NCBI GenBank assembly: GCA_007844125.1
Contig: CM017564.1
Span: forward strand, 27,629,158 to 27,693,157
DNA length: 64,000 nucleotides
Direction: 5' to 3'
From: Sinonovacula constricta
Lineage: Eukaryota; Mollusca; Bivalvia; Cardiida; Solecurtidae
The notes beneath the pieces are model-generated. The model was not told where the DNA came from. It was given only the letters and a program-made list of their open reading frames with translations, and ran no database searches. The position numbers and the translations under genes were made by a program. Below are positions 38,901-51,222 of the stretch, piece after piece (within the stretch, counting starts at the first letter, position 1; every line of letters begins with the position of its first letter).

Positions 38901-40957
38901 TTTAGTCATATTGCCTATGTTTATTATTGAATCTTTCTCTGTAATAAAGTATTAATTCCAACTTTCAACTGTAAAATTTAAAGCATTTAACATACTTCAT
39001 AGTGTCACCTGACCCATATTCGCTTGCACACATAACTTGATAATAGTCCCTTACCGGTGTTAGTATTCAGAAGGACGTTCTTAAGAAACATTGTTGTTCG
39101 CAAAATCAAGTTGTTCCGAATAACTTGGCTGCGACAATGACTACAGCTGCGATGTGCATGTAGAAATACAATATAAATATTATAAATTCTAGAGTTCCAT
39201 AGCTCAAACCCTGATGGAAATGCTGGTGAGTTATTTCATACGTGCCTGGGAAAAGTAAACATTACGGCCTAGACCTATTACTTTATTTGTACACATTTTA
39301 ACAGTTAGAATGTAAATTTTGATAGAAATTAAAATACCTGTAATCTAAAATTTATATATATAAATAGTACATTGTAATAATTTTGATAATTTTGTATACT
39401 TTTATGTTTCGGTTATTTTGTTAGGTGATGTCTAGCTTTAAACTAATTCACTTTGACTTAAGTATATTACAGTAATTGTGACATAATTACCTTTTAATGT
39501 TACCTACATTTTTGCTTGTAGAAACGAAAATAGCTTACGATAACCATCTTTCCAACTGGGTATAAAGCTAGGATGCGTCACTCGCAAGAGGCATCATTGT
39601 GTTGGCCAGACAAGTAAAAATAATATCTCAATAATTATTTAATATGTACAGTGAGTTAGAAAGAATAGAGATGAGAGGGACATTTGATATGTAATCTTTG
39701 GTTAAGGTATTATTGCTCATGCCTGCATAGTCTCTAGATCCCGGATGCCATGATACGAGAGGCATTACATAATAGTATGAATGAATGTCAGAAGTGGAAC
39801 GATATAATCAAAGGAATGTGTGTGAAATCGAGGGATCCAAAACGGAGGTGAACTATTTAACGACAGAAACGAATCTTGATTAGACCGAGCGTGACAATAA
39901 TTGTAAAAAGGCATAATTATGGATCACTTACGTGAGTAATATAATGATGCAAAACTTAGTCACGGTTGCCATCCGTTCAAAATTATTCACTTATCTAAAC
40001 TGATGGTTTACAGGTATTGTATAACATTTTATCATTACTTAACATAAACATGTCACAGGATATACATGATCATATGACTACATGTGTTGTTAGTCCTGTA
40101 ATTACAATATTTTTCTTCAGTAATATCTCTGCATTGTATATGAATAAAATGATAAATAAGTATAAGAATTGTTCATAATTTGATAAAGGATTTTTTGTAA
40201 ATACCTTGGCATGCATTTTCGGCCGTAAAATTATCTAAGACATCTGCGTATGATTTCAGTGTTTCAAGGACACCTTTGCCGACAGTCTGCATCTGAACCA
40301 ACGTAGTCTACAAAAAATATTATTCGATACTTAAATGCGGTCAGTCTTTCTACAAATTAAATTCAAAGTAATCACTTCTACATAAAACAAAACGCATGTC
40401 ACCAGACAGTACATTTTCCTTCAAACATCATTTAGTACTTTTGATGCCTTTAACATGTGACCACACATGCCCATATTTGAGAAAATGTTCCATGTTGATT
40501 TCAAACAAAGCGCATTTTTGTGACTGTCTAATGACAGTGTTTTTAACTCGGCGGTGTGGGTTCGACGGGTTATAAGTCAGACATTCCAAGAAGTTTATTT
40601 ACATGCCATTTTAGCTCCCTTTTAAATACTTTTGTTTCTTCTCCTTTGGTGACAGGGTTTATAGCAATAGTATGTTGCATTGGGATACAAAAAGTGTTGT
40701 ATATTAAAAAAGCACAGGTGCTTATTTTATAAGAGTTTATAAGTTTTCCTGGTAGCTCAGTTAGTAGAGTGCCCGGTAGGTATGTTTTGGAAGGTATGTC
40801 GTTTGAATCCTCCCAAAGGAGTCCCATTCTTACTGTCTCTGAAACGCAACACTTATGTTAAATAATATTTTATAATTTGAATTTGCGTTACCTTTATACC
40901 ATTGTACTCCGTTCTTAAAGCAGATGGCGTACTTTTGGTTCCAGAAACATTCCCCAT
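26964..40957 (-). CDS. Gene 3: six-exon array paralog with two compensating frameshifts in exon 4
   Basis: The exons, in transcript order, are 40957-40892, 40307-40205, 32586-32501, 30895-29401, 29078-28854 and 27196-26964, with phases identical to gene 2. The first exon begins MGNVSGTKSTPS. Exon 4 would encode 498 residues with seven 46-residue repeats. As written, an extra base in a T7 run (29878-29884) shifts the frame into a TAA at 29843-29845, giving about 435 residues without the C-terminal domain. A missing base near 29637 restores the frame downstream. Exons 5 and 6 are intact and close to gene 4 (LVLCINASRLGTDVS, VIVLHHKAMHALPN). Both lesions are in homopolymers, so assembly error is possible. 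Intron 2 carries BEL/Pao copy 2. Confidence 0.7.
28330..28690 (+). repeat. Hairpin-family repeat in intron 5 of gene 3
   Basis: It contains the GATGGGATATTTTTA leader, the AGGAAGTGCAAGGTTGGAGC head, a deleted stem and the AAGGCGGTAACTGCTGG tail, then the AGATTTAAATATCTGTTG 3' part. The same insertion occupies intron 5 of gene 4 (46080-46390) but not gene 2. Confidence 0.6.
29640..30560 (-). repeat. Gene 3 exon 4: seven tandem 46-residue coiled-coil repeats
   Basis: The unit is 138 bp with the same signatures as gene 2 (KSLEAELRSCKQQTADETN and CEIEQQTADDAN types alternate). The 5'-most repeats (DDKQSITDR, DNKNSIRSQ) have diverged, while later ones are nearly identical to gene 2. The two frameshifts fall between repeats 5 and 6 and after repeat 7. 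Confidence 0.75.
33235..33345 (-). mobile_element. tRNA-derived SINE-like insertion within BEL/Pao gag of copy 2
   Basis: The minus strand shows GGCGCCCGTGGCGTAGTGGT (A-box-like) and GGGCTCGAGTCCCGTTCGG (B-box-like). It is absent from copy 1 at the corresponding gag position, so it may postdate the duplication. Confidence 0.5.
35535..35775 (+). repeat. Hairpin-family repeat in BEL/Pao RT region (copy 2)
   Basis: This is the same insertion as in copy 1 (16851-17075), at the same RT position, with the AGGTTGGGGGCTCCACAGG head and CCAAGGCAGTAACTGCTG tail. Confidence 0.6.
38342..38600 (+). repeat. Hairpin-family repeat with interrupted GT tract
   Basis: It is the paralog of 19540-19870. The stem is AGTCGG/CCGACT around 38402-38420, followed by an imperfect GT tract (38433-38517) interrupted by ATACATAT and ACAT. 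In copy 1 the tract is pure and longer. Confidence 0.6.
38697..38955 (+). mobile_element. tRNA-Lys-like SINE, paralogous copy
   Basis: It matches 19962-20220 with a few substitutions (B-box-like GTCCGATTCCC). It lies in intron 2 of gene 3 at the equivalent distance from exon 2. Confidence 0.5.
40740..40835 (+). mobile_element. tRNA-derived SINE-like head in intron 1 of gene 3
   Basis: This is the best preserved of the three paralogous copies: TAGCTCAGTTAGTAGAGTGC and GTTTGAATCCTCCC. It has no matching acceptor stem. Confidence 0.5.
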
Positions 40958-41904
40958 GTCAACTGTAATTAGAAAACCATTTTCAAATGATAATACTAAA
41001 GAACTCAAATTGTTTTTCAATACATATTTTCAAATTTTACCCGAAGCGATCATTGTAAGGGAAAATCTAAATGATATAGTTACCTCCGATTGTCCCAATT
41101 GTGCCACTAACTTTAAACAAAACATGTTAACATAAGATTTTGCTGTGTTAAAGTTCGATTATGGCATTAATCAAATGACATAAGGAGAGCTGACTTACCT
41201 TATCAAAAAAGATGTTTCGTTCTGACACTGGATTACAGATTAATACAATATACAGATGATTTTACAAACTGTATTAATATTTCAGGAATGTTTTGAAAAA
41301 GATGCAGGAAATTACGTTATAGTTTACACTAACTTTGTACATTGGTATTTATATCAATACAGCTTGTTAGCATAGACGCAGTTTGCCCGCCAAAGGACAT
41401 TATATTTATTGATATAATGTTAACTTGCTTAACGTAAATGCTTGTTCACGATAATCAACCTCTATTATACTACAATCTTCTATCTGAGAAACTATGTACT
41501 TTTTTTAGGAGCAAGATAAGAAAGAAAAGTATGCACTCATATCCCTGACTTGCCAATACATTAATACAAGATTTTATTTTTCTCTCAATAATGTTTCTAC
41601 GTACAATGCCGACAACATATTTTAGACACATATCAAGCACGTATCGCTGTTAAACGATACAAGCTTACAATTTGAGCTTGCTGACATATAAACAAAATTC
41701 TAAATGTTGTTTCTTCATTCTATACAGACAACCAGAACTTTTTCCTACTTTCGATTTCGATGCGTCCTTGAATAATCACAAATATATTTGTGCAGATCCC
41801 ATTCAGATTCTAACAGCTGCCACAGATATGGCATTACTATATTTTCATTTAGTGTCAACTGACGCTTTTAAGCATAACTTGTTAATAAACACAAGCTATT
41901 TTAC

Positions 41905-42011
41905 CTTGATGTGTTGTCTTTTTGAAGTGACGTTGATGGAAGGCGTTAAATTAAAGGGACATAACTCTTAAGTTTTCGGAAATCCCAGCATGTCCCAACC
42001 AAACGGAAAGT
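41905..42011 (-). promoter_or_regulatory. Gene 3 promoter block: kappaB-like plus GAAA element and 5'UTR exon
   Basis: The minus strand reads TGGGATTTCC (41978-41987), one base off the full kappaB consensus. The GAAAGT element lies 18 bp away (42006-42011). The CATCAAG/GTAAAA donor at 41904 is 72 bp from the site. The layout equals that of gene 2. Confidence 0.45.
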
Positions 42012-42737
42012 AGTCGTTTTTGTGTATCTATTGTCGAGTTATACATTATTTCTCATGAATCGATGTCCTTTGGTTTTATAACATCAGCAGGCACAACATT
42101 TGGTTTTCAGGATTAAACGAACTGTGAATCTCTATTTTATTTCGACAGAGAGGTTGATATTGAAGACATGTGTATCATTTTTTTATTAAGAGTGGAACCC
42201 TATTAACATTTACTTCAAAATAGTTGTGTATGCATGTATAAGATATGTAAACGTAATAATTTTTGTTCTAGTTGCATACTAATATTATTTAAATAACAAA
42301 CAAACATATACACATACGTGCATATAAGTTATAATATATTGATACATGGGACAGAAAACATCCGATTTTACATTTAAGAGTAAGTGTCAGCAGTTTTAGT
42401 CTATTGTGAATGATCTTCGGTTGGAGTTGCTGAGCAACTCTTTCTTTACTTCCTGACCTTCCTGTACATATCAATATTAATCATTTTAATAACATGGCCA
42501 ATTAATACCATAAATTCCTATTAGACTATAAACCTAATAATTTGGTACATTTACTTTAATGTAAACAAACAAGCATGACAACAATTAAATAATAGTTCAT
42601 TTTATTATTAATAGAATAAGTATGAATGTCTATATAACATATATTTAATCAATGCAAAGCAAAGTTTAAGCTTTTTATATAAGAATAGTGTTAATTATTG
42701 GTTCCTAATACTAATAGAAAACAGTAATGAAGATTTA

Positions 42738-42983
42738 GGCAGGTATTTACCAACCATTCTGAAGTAAGAATTGCTCAAGTCATGGATTTCAATCCATAAT
42801 ATCTTCATTATGTATTTAGCTACATGTCTGCATTTTTTTTTTGCATGACACTTTAATTTTGCTACTTTCTGCTTAAAATCACATTAAAACTTCATAAATA
42901 AGCTTTTATTGTTGGTATGAAGATTGGGACTTGGGCCTAAGTCATGACTTAGGTTTAAGAATGGTTGGTGAATACGGGCGGCC
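42738..42983. mobile_element. MITE, paralogous copy between genes 3 and 4
   Basis: It has the same inverted ends as 24171-24409 (GGCAGGTATTTACCAACC and GGTTGGTGAATACGGGC). The right end has a small CGGC duplication. Confidence 0.6.
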
Positions 42984-44325
42984 ATAAAGACACTGGATAA
43001 GTTTAGACGTGTGTAAAAAGTTTATACAATAACTACAAGATGATATACAATATACAAATTGTAACTTCAAAAAAGCATAAATGTACAATTTGTTTGATAT
43101 AATGTGCATATATAGTCACCAAGTTAATGACAAATGATGTACGTCTGTCTTCTAATATAACAGAGTAACAAAGGACCCTTCATGGTATTCATTAAAAGCA
43201 ACTCAATAATACACATAATGTTTCATATTAGAGTCGTACATGCAAGGTTAATAATTAAATTTGTAATGGTATATTTCCGTTTGAACTGTTTTAAAAAGAC
43301 TTAACATACTGCTTTGAAACAATTCAGCTGGCTAGCAACTTTGCTAGTATCAGTATGTGCCGAATTTGGCAACACATAGGCAGAATACATTGAAATTGAA
43401 ATCTTCTATAATGTGGCTTTGGGGATATATATTTAATATGAGATGTAATATGTTCAAAGCAATACAACAGCAAATCTAATATCGACGGTACACATGTGGT
43501 TGCTACATGAATAGCACTTATTTGTCAAAATAAAGTGTCTCCGCATTTTAAGAAAAGTTTATCAGTAGAAAAGATAGTATCACAAACATCAATACAAATC
43601 CACATCGTGAATTTATCTAAGAATGCGTTGGAAGCAGCGATTATATTCATTGCAAGCAGTATTTTGGTAAATTTTTATTGACCAACAAATTTAAGTTCCT
43701 GATTTTTCATACACTTGTTTCAAAACATCTAACATAGCGATTAAGAACTGCAGTCAGACAAGACGTAAGTATATGCAGATTAGAGATGTTTATGGTGGTA
43801 GAGCTGACATTAGCTTTAATTCGTGGCTTGTAATGTGTTTGGGAAAAATTAGGAATCCATTACAATGAAGGATTTTTTGCTGTTTTGATTCGATCTTAAT
43901 ATTGATTTTTGCAATATCTTTCTTTATCTGTCACTACATGAATGTCGAAGTTGATATTAATGTAAGTGCTGATGGGGGGTAACTCTGCACTCAGTACATT
44001 TTTGTAGTATATTGCACCAGTACTATTTATAACAAAGATCAAAGTCAATTTCATCCTTACTTTCATTGATGTTTGAATCTCCAGTAATGATATGACTACA
44101 AGATAATTAATAGAAAGGTTGAAAAATTAGAAGAATCTTGATAAGAGTCATTTAGGTTTGGGACTGCTACAGAAACATGTCGCCAAAAACAAAACCAAAT
44201 TAGCAATGTTCAAATGTTTCTGCCATAGTTTTGTTTCATTTTCGACAAATGCATTGCATAACCACAATTATGTTTTTACAGATAATATCAGCTATTGCTG
44301 ATCGAGGAATAATGACTGGTTATAA

Positions 44326-47300
44326 TCACTTCATAAGTTCCCTTTGAAATATCCTGTATGTTAAGAACTCTAAAATCTTGTTTAGTGCCATATCGTTCAT
44401 ATTACAAGAATAGAGCCCTTGTCCGGCCAAAAACGCCATGTCGAATACGCCTCCAAGTTCTTTGTATTCTGGTGACGTCAGGACTTTGTCACTAGACTGG
44501 TTTGGTAGGGCGTGCTTTGCCTTGTGGTGCAAGACTACAACAGCAACGGCTGGGCTACCTGAAAATCAGACCCAGATGTGTAAGAACAAAGTTTAAACGG
44601 CTTATTGATAAACAATTTGTATTTGCTTCACAAGCTAGGGTATCTGAGTGAAACACTTTCCTGATTAGAAGGAATACAAAACGGTCATTAAATAATCAGA
44701 ACATCATTCATTGTCTTGACAGCATTCGAAACACATATTAAATCAAAATGGAAAAAGTAAACTAATGTGATTACGATTTTATTTATTCTTTGGTGATAAA
44801 AGACAAACTCGTGAAACATGCGCACTCATCACGTTACATGTATTTCTAAGGAATTAGACTTGCAAAAAATATATATTATAACACACTAAATTCAAATGTA
44901 ACAAATATATTTCTAGAAACTCACTTGTAAATAGTTAACACTGTTTCCGTAGTATTTGGTATTTGCCAAAGCCTAGTGAATTCGTACTTAGCAGAATTTA
45001 TCAAATTAAGGCGTATTAGATAAGGTGTTGTAGCGGCAGTATCGGAAACATACGATACATGTTTAATAATGTACAAATTCACCGCAATCTATATTGCACG
45101 TACCATTAAACCAGCCACAACATTGTAATTTGTATATACCAAACTACAAAATCTATTTTACATGTACCTATATACCAAAACCTAAATTGCATTATTTGTA
45201 CCGAAAGATAAATGAATATTTTCTATACCTACATACAAAAACCTACATGGTATCAATCAATAAGCCCAAACATTGTATTGTAGATAAAATGTACCAAAAA
45301 CTTATGTTCAAGGTACATATGTACCTACCTACAGTGTATACATGTTTCATTCTAACACGATCAATGAAACATACTCTAAAGCATAGAATAATTTGCATTA
45401 TTTAGACCTTTATGCAGGATAAAACAAACGACTTATTCCCACGTTATTTTAAGTTAAATTATCAACCGTGATGCCGAAAACCTTTAGGGAAAGCGTTAAA
45501 AATTTGCCATTGGGTTGTTCTTGTATTTGTTCGTTCATGTGCATGGGCAGGTCTAGAGGGGTGAGTTGGGGTGGGTCTAAAATCGTCAAAAATACTTTCC
45601 ATGTATCGCATTATTGATTTTGTAGTTTTGTTCGGATGCTTTGAACATTATTCACACGAGAATATAACTGCGCATCGGAACGCAACACCGTGCATATTAT
45701 AAAATAAACCATTGTTATTTTAAATAGTAACATTACAGCGATGATTACGGTCTTATATGGCTACATGTATATTTTCCGGGTCAATTAAAAGGGCTGATTA
45801 GCGATAATCGCTCCAGTAAACGATAACACGCGATATCAATAGCTAAATATGTCATCTTTCAACAAAATGGTAGATAGAAAAAATGATAAAATTAATCCCC
45901 ATCGTTTATTTCCTAAAAGGTTTTGATTCAAATAAGCCAACCCAGAAACGGTCTAAGTTATATAAAAAGTAAATGTTACTTTCCATAAAACAATATGTAT
46001 TAAAACAAAAATACAGTGAAATGCTAGTAATAATTGGTCCCAGCTTTGGGGATTTGGGGATTAAAGGTTTCAAGAATCCTTAAAATGCCCACGGGACAAT
46101 ATTCAGAACTCGGTTGTCTCACTTTGATGGGATATCTTTATTTACACTGTTTGAAAGAAAACATCAGGGAGTGCGAGGTTGGAGCGCTACACAAACCAGG
46201 CTTTTGCCGACTGACCGTTAAAAAGGCGGTAACTGCTGTGTGCGTGAGTGTGTGTGTGTGTGTTACTGTTATATCTCGTCTCTGTGATTTTGTCACGTTT
46301 ATATTTACCATGTTTGTCTTTGTCTAGAGGTAGTTTAGATTTAAATATCTGTTGTTATTCTTATCGGACGTTTTCTTATTTACCTATTCATCCGCATTTC
46401 ATTGTCTAAATATATCGCGACAAACGTAATTCTTGATATACCACAACCTCAGATGCATATGCCAAAATGTATATGAAGTGAAAAACACAATAAAAGTAAT
46501 AAAAATATACGTTGTACATACTAAAACCTATATTATAAATACCAATACACCCAAACCTACCCTGTATGTTGTCAAGAGCCCTTGAAACGTCCGTGCCAAG
46601 CCTGGAAGCATTAATGCACAACACAAGTGTGGGCTTGCCAGGCTGCAAATCAGCTTGAGCGTCGGGAGTGAAGCAGTTTACCACCATGTTAGCCGTTTGC
46701 TGGCACTTAGTCTTTACTTGTTCTTGAATCTCCATAGCAACTTGTGTCAGTATATCGGTCCGCTGAAACCAGATCTGCAGGTCCACTGCCAATCATAATC
46801 GTAAACATTAGGATATAATAAGACAATCTATAAGTAAACGGACTGACACTTTTAAACAGTCGGGTTGTTATGATTGAGTTGTTAGTAGTATTTAGCTAGT
46901 GAGTCAAGACTCTTGATATATTTCGAGGGGGGGGGGTGCGGGAGACAAAACGTGCAAGTTCAATACCAAACTGGTATTAAATAAAACGTTTTAACTTAAT
47001 AAATGGAATATGTTTGCAATATTTTGTATAATAAGTGTAGTATGAAGAGGCAAATTTAACTTTGGGTGCAATAAAAATTGAACAAATCTGATACATACCT
47101 GTCCGCTGCCTTCTTAGCTGTTCATTTAAATGGCTGTTCTCATTTTGTACAGTCTGTACTGTATTCCTTAAGTCATGATTCTTTTCTTTCAAAACACGAA
47201 TGTTACGTTCTTGCCGCTCATTGGTTTTAATATTCTCAGCCAGACTGCTTTTCAACTTGTCCTGCAGCTCCTTGTTTTGGCTTTCAACTAAAGAAAGCTG

Positions 47301-50300
47301 GGATCTAAAGCTGTTTGTATCATCTACAGTCTGTTGTTGAAGACTTTGCAGTTCCATCACTATAGATTGAATGTGCTCAATTTTAGTACTTAACTGTGCC
47401 TGTAGCTCCTTATTTTGGCTTTCAGCTAAAGAAAGCTGGAATCTAAAGCTGTTTGTATCATCTACAGTCTGTTGTCGAAGACCTTGCAGTTCCGTCTCTA
47501 TACATTGAATGTGCTCAGTTTTAGTACTTAACTGTTCCTGCAGCTCCTTATTTTGGCTTTCAGCTAAAGAAAGCTGGGATCTAAAGCTTTTTGTATCATC
47601 TGCAGTCTGCCGTTTTAGAGTTTGCAGTTCCGCCTCTATGGATATAATGTAATCAGTTTTAGCATTGAACTGTGCCTGCAGCTCTTTGTAATTGCTTTCA
47701 GCTGAATGAAGCTGGGATTTAAAGCTGTTTGTTTCATCTGCGGTCTGTTGTTTAAAACTTTGCAGTTCCGTCTCAATAGATTGAATGTGCTCAGTTTTAG
47801 TATTAAACTGTGCCTGCAGGTCCTTGTTTTGGCTTTCAACTAAAGAAAGCTGGGATCTAAAGGTGTTTGTATCATCTACAGTCTGTCGTTTTAGATTTTG
47901 CAGTTCCGCCTCTATAGATTTAATGCAATCAGTTTTAGCATTTAACTGTGACTGCAGCTCTTTGTTTTGACTTTCACTTGTAGAAAGCTGGGATCTTAAG
48001 CTATTTCTGTCATCCGAGGTCTGCTGGTTAACCTCATGCAGTTTAGCAACAATGGATTGAAACTCTGACTGCAGATCTTTGACAAGGCTTTCAGTTGAAG
48101 AAAGCCTTGATTTGATGCTGTGTGTGGCATCATCTGCTATCTGCTGTTCAATTCTATTTAGTCTATCATCAGTAGTTTGAATATTATTTGTTTTAGTATT
48201 TAACTGTGACTGCAGCTCCTTGTTTTGGCTTTCAATTGATGAAAGCTGGGATCTAAAGCTGTTTATGTCATCAGCTGTCTGTTGTTTAAGAGATTGCAGT
48301 TCCGCCTCTATAGATTGAGTTTTCTCAGTATTTGTATTTAAAAGTGACTCTAATGACCGAACTGCACTTTGCAAACTAACTATCTCTTGTTGTTTTTCAA
48401 CATCAGATGCCAAACTATGATTTTTAGTCAGTGGTCCACCCCTTCCATGCACCTGGTCATCAGTTTTCCCCTCAACATTATCATTGGAAATGGATGCGGA
48501 GGTATCATAATTCTGAGCAGTTTGCTGCCAGGTTTCCTCCAGTAACTGGTGAAAAGATTCATCGAAATGCTGCTTGACAATCGTCTGAATCGAAACGTCC
48601 ATGGTTTTGATACTCCGTAAAATGGATTGTATATGAAGAAGGCCCGATTTCTGAAACAAAGGTTTACAACTTCATGGAACTTAAATTTTTTCATGGAATT
48701 TAAAAATAACTAAACAATGCACAAACAAAATTGTTCCACAAAAAAGCACCAAGCACAAATAAACATTAATTTAGCAACTTCATAAATATGCAGTTACTAT
48801 GAATTAATATGGGTCTTAGTAGAAATAATCATTACAATTAAAATCAATAAACGACATTAAATGTGTCTATAATCTAATTGATAAATGTGAATAATGTTGC
48901 TTGTCACTACAAAAGTATATGGAAGACAACAAAAATCTGATTTAATATTTAAGTCCAGCTCTAAGTTTAACCCTCTTCTAGTGCAGAAATTAAAATGTCC
49001 AATATAGGTCAAAAATTATACATACATGTACTATAATATAAAAATGTAAAACAGACACAACTAAAATAAAAAAAAACCAACATAAATATGTTATAAGCTT
49101 TCTGTTTGCATATATGGTCCTGATAGATCTGAGTAGTGTTATAACTCACCTGTAAAGAATCCCGAGTCTCACGTATATACTGCTGACCTGAATCATTCTT
49201 CTGGCCTTTTGATTTCGATTTCTGTTTAGGAGCTATACCCAATATAGTAAAATCGTTCATATAACGCAATCATTCAGCACATAGCACATGTTTCTTATAA
49301 ATTAAGCTACTAAAATATAAGTTCTTTGAGAAGATAGTTTCGTTGTCATTTCTTACTTAGACTATTACAATGTACTTTTATATGGAATCTGTCAGGCTGA
49401 AATAAATATAATGCAGTAGAAGGATATTTCCAAAACGGTTGTATGTGCGCAACATTTTACAAGTTACTTTTTACTGTTCGCAGAAATTCATTTGACACTT
49501 GTTTATGCACACACATTTTTTTTAAATTAAAAAAACAAACAAACAAAAAAGGAACTTATGACTAGATACATGTGTATGAAGTTTTATTATGTTACAAATA
49601 GATAACTGAGACGTTATCTTTATCTCTATTTATACTGAAAAATTACTCATTAATTGATTTTTGTAAATACCTTGGCATTCTTCTTCGGCTATAATATAAT
49701 CTACGAATTTTCTGTATGAGTTCAGTGTTTCGATAACACCCTGGCCCGCAGTCTGCATCTGCACCAACAGAGTCTACAACAAAAACAAACACGATTAAAT
49801 AAGCATGAATAACTGTCTGTTTTTGTTTATGTTTCAGACAAATATAACATTTTAACATACAAAAGAGCATCTGCCACTAGACAGCACATTTTCCTGCAAA
49901 CACAATTTAGTACACGGAATGCTAATAACATGTGACCAAACATGCCCATCTTCAAGAAAACACAATAAAGGCTTGCTAAACAGTTATATCTTAGACCTAT
50001 TTACGGAAAATTATGGCTATGTTGAGTTAAACCGCATGACTCAAAACTGATTGGACATTTTCAAAGAAATACACTTATGTTACGATTCTTTCAGTTATAA
50101 TTGAACCGTTGTTATCATGTCCATTTATTATAATTTATTAAGTGGAGGAATACCCTGTGTTTGGATGAACTACAGACGCTTCACAGTTCAGCAAGAAGAC
50201 CTCTCCACACCAAGACCACCAGGAACTAATTCTAGCAACTATAACTGCTCGGTCATAGCCCTCAACATCGCATACCTGGCTCGTATGTAATGTGGAGAAT

Positions 50301-50807
50301 GACTGGAGACAAATCTATTTGGCAAGAAAAACATACTGCTTTTCCGTTGGGCAACTTCTACATAAGAAAGAAACCATTGACAGGGTTTTGAACTCTGCTG
50401 TGCGAGGTAAACGGGTAAAAAGTAAGATACTCCAAGTTGTTTATTTACATTTTAAATACCTGCGGAACTTTATTTTTCTTCACTTTTGGTGCCAGGGCAC
50501 ACTGCAGTAATCTATTAAATTGTGATATACATAGTGTTGTAGAATAAAAAAGCAGAGGTGGGTATGAGGGTGAATTTTATTGTTAAACGAGGGAAATGTG
50601 TATCATATTTGCTGGTAGTTCAGTTGGTAGAGTACCCGGTAAATATGTTTAGAAAGGTATGTCGTTCGAATCCCAGTGGAGGCTCACTCTTACCGATTCT
50701 GATACTTATATTAAGTAAGATTTTATATTTTGAGTTTTTGTTACCTTGATATGTGTATACTCCATGGTATAAGCAGATGGCTTTTCGGCTCCAAAAACAG
50801 TCCCCAT
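44326..50807 (-). CDS. Gene 4: six-exon coiled-coil array gene, intact, about 752 residues
   Basis: The exons, in transcript order, are 50807-50745, 49773-49671, 49232-49150, 48650-47099, 46785-46561 and 44558-44326. Every border is AG/GT and the phases match gene 2. The N-terminus is MGTVFGAEKPSAY, a myristoylation-pattern match. Exon 3 is lysine/glutamine-rich. Exon 4 encodes 517 residues with eight 46-residue coiled-coil repeats, one shortened. The C-terminal domain carries LVLCINASRLGTDVSRAL, VVVLHHKAKHALPNQSSDK and FDMAFLAGQG. Intron 2 is only about 440 bp and lacks the BEL/Pao element of genes 2 and 3, so it represents the ancestral layout there. No known family is recognised; the role is unknown. 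Confidence 0.82.
46080..46390 (+). repeat. Hairpin-family repeat in intron 5 of gene 4
   Basis: It shares the position and insertion with 28330-28690 of gene 3. The stem is mostly deleted (only CTTTTGCCGACTGACCG remains) and a short GT run replaces part of the tail. Confidence 0.55.
47250..48360 (-). repeat. Gene 4 exon 4: eight tandem 46-residue coiled-coil repeats
   Basis: Repeats carry FRSQLSLAESQNKELQ and KTEHIQSIETELQ-type signatures. The third repeat from the N-terminus is shortened (QSEFQSIVAKLHEVNQQ). An N-terminal segment and a C-terminal non-repeat coiled coil (ENSHLNEQLRRQRT) flank the array. The repeat sequences have drifted from those of genes 2 and 3 and resemble each other more, a sign of within-gene homogenisation. 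Confidence 0.78.
50605..50695 (+). mobile_element. tRNA-derived SINE-like head in intron 1 of gene 4
   Basis: TAGTTCAGTTGGTAGAGTAC and GTTCGAATCCC match the heads in introns 1 of genes 2 and 3. Confidence 0.5.
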
Positions 50808-50927
50808 GTCACCTGTAATTTGAAAATCCTTTACAAATTATTATTTTTAAGATCCAGGCAAGTTGGGGTTCAATACATATTCCATTAAATAAATTTCATT
50901 TTATTGTTCTTACAGCGATAATTGAAA

Positions 50928-51222
50928 GGGAGTATCAATAGTAACCTCTGAGGGATCATTTCAAGCTAACAGATTTGAAAAAGTTCTTAGCAATCATAGA
51001 CTGAATGTGTCCGGACGGAAATGTGAGCTAATCAAGCGAATTATCGGCGCTCACAAGCAAGCTAATACTGACAAATATGAATTAAAAAGGAAGGACCAAC
51101 TCGACAATACGAAGAGGGACTCTGAAGTGTTTATTCTTCCTTCCGGAAAAGGGATTTCTCCTCCTTCGACAATAATTAAACACTTCGCTATTTCCACCCT
51201 TCGCCTTCCCTTTAATGAGTGA
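50928..51222 (+). pseudogene. Open fragment with a SAP-like motif in a gene 4-specific insertion
   Basis: The plus-strand frame opens after a TGA near 50923 and runs to 51222. Residues FEKVLSNHRLNVSGRKCELI fit the SAP helix-loop-helix pattern (L..L..H.L.VSG.K.ELI.R); SAP domains usually bind DNA. A lysine-rich tail follows. An acceptor-like CTAACAG precedes the motif. The surrounding 50952-52680 has no counterpart upstream of genes 2 or 3, so it is an insertion, and the fragment may come from a transposon-borne or captured gene. No continuation was found. Confidence 0.4.
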
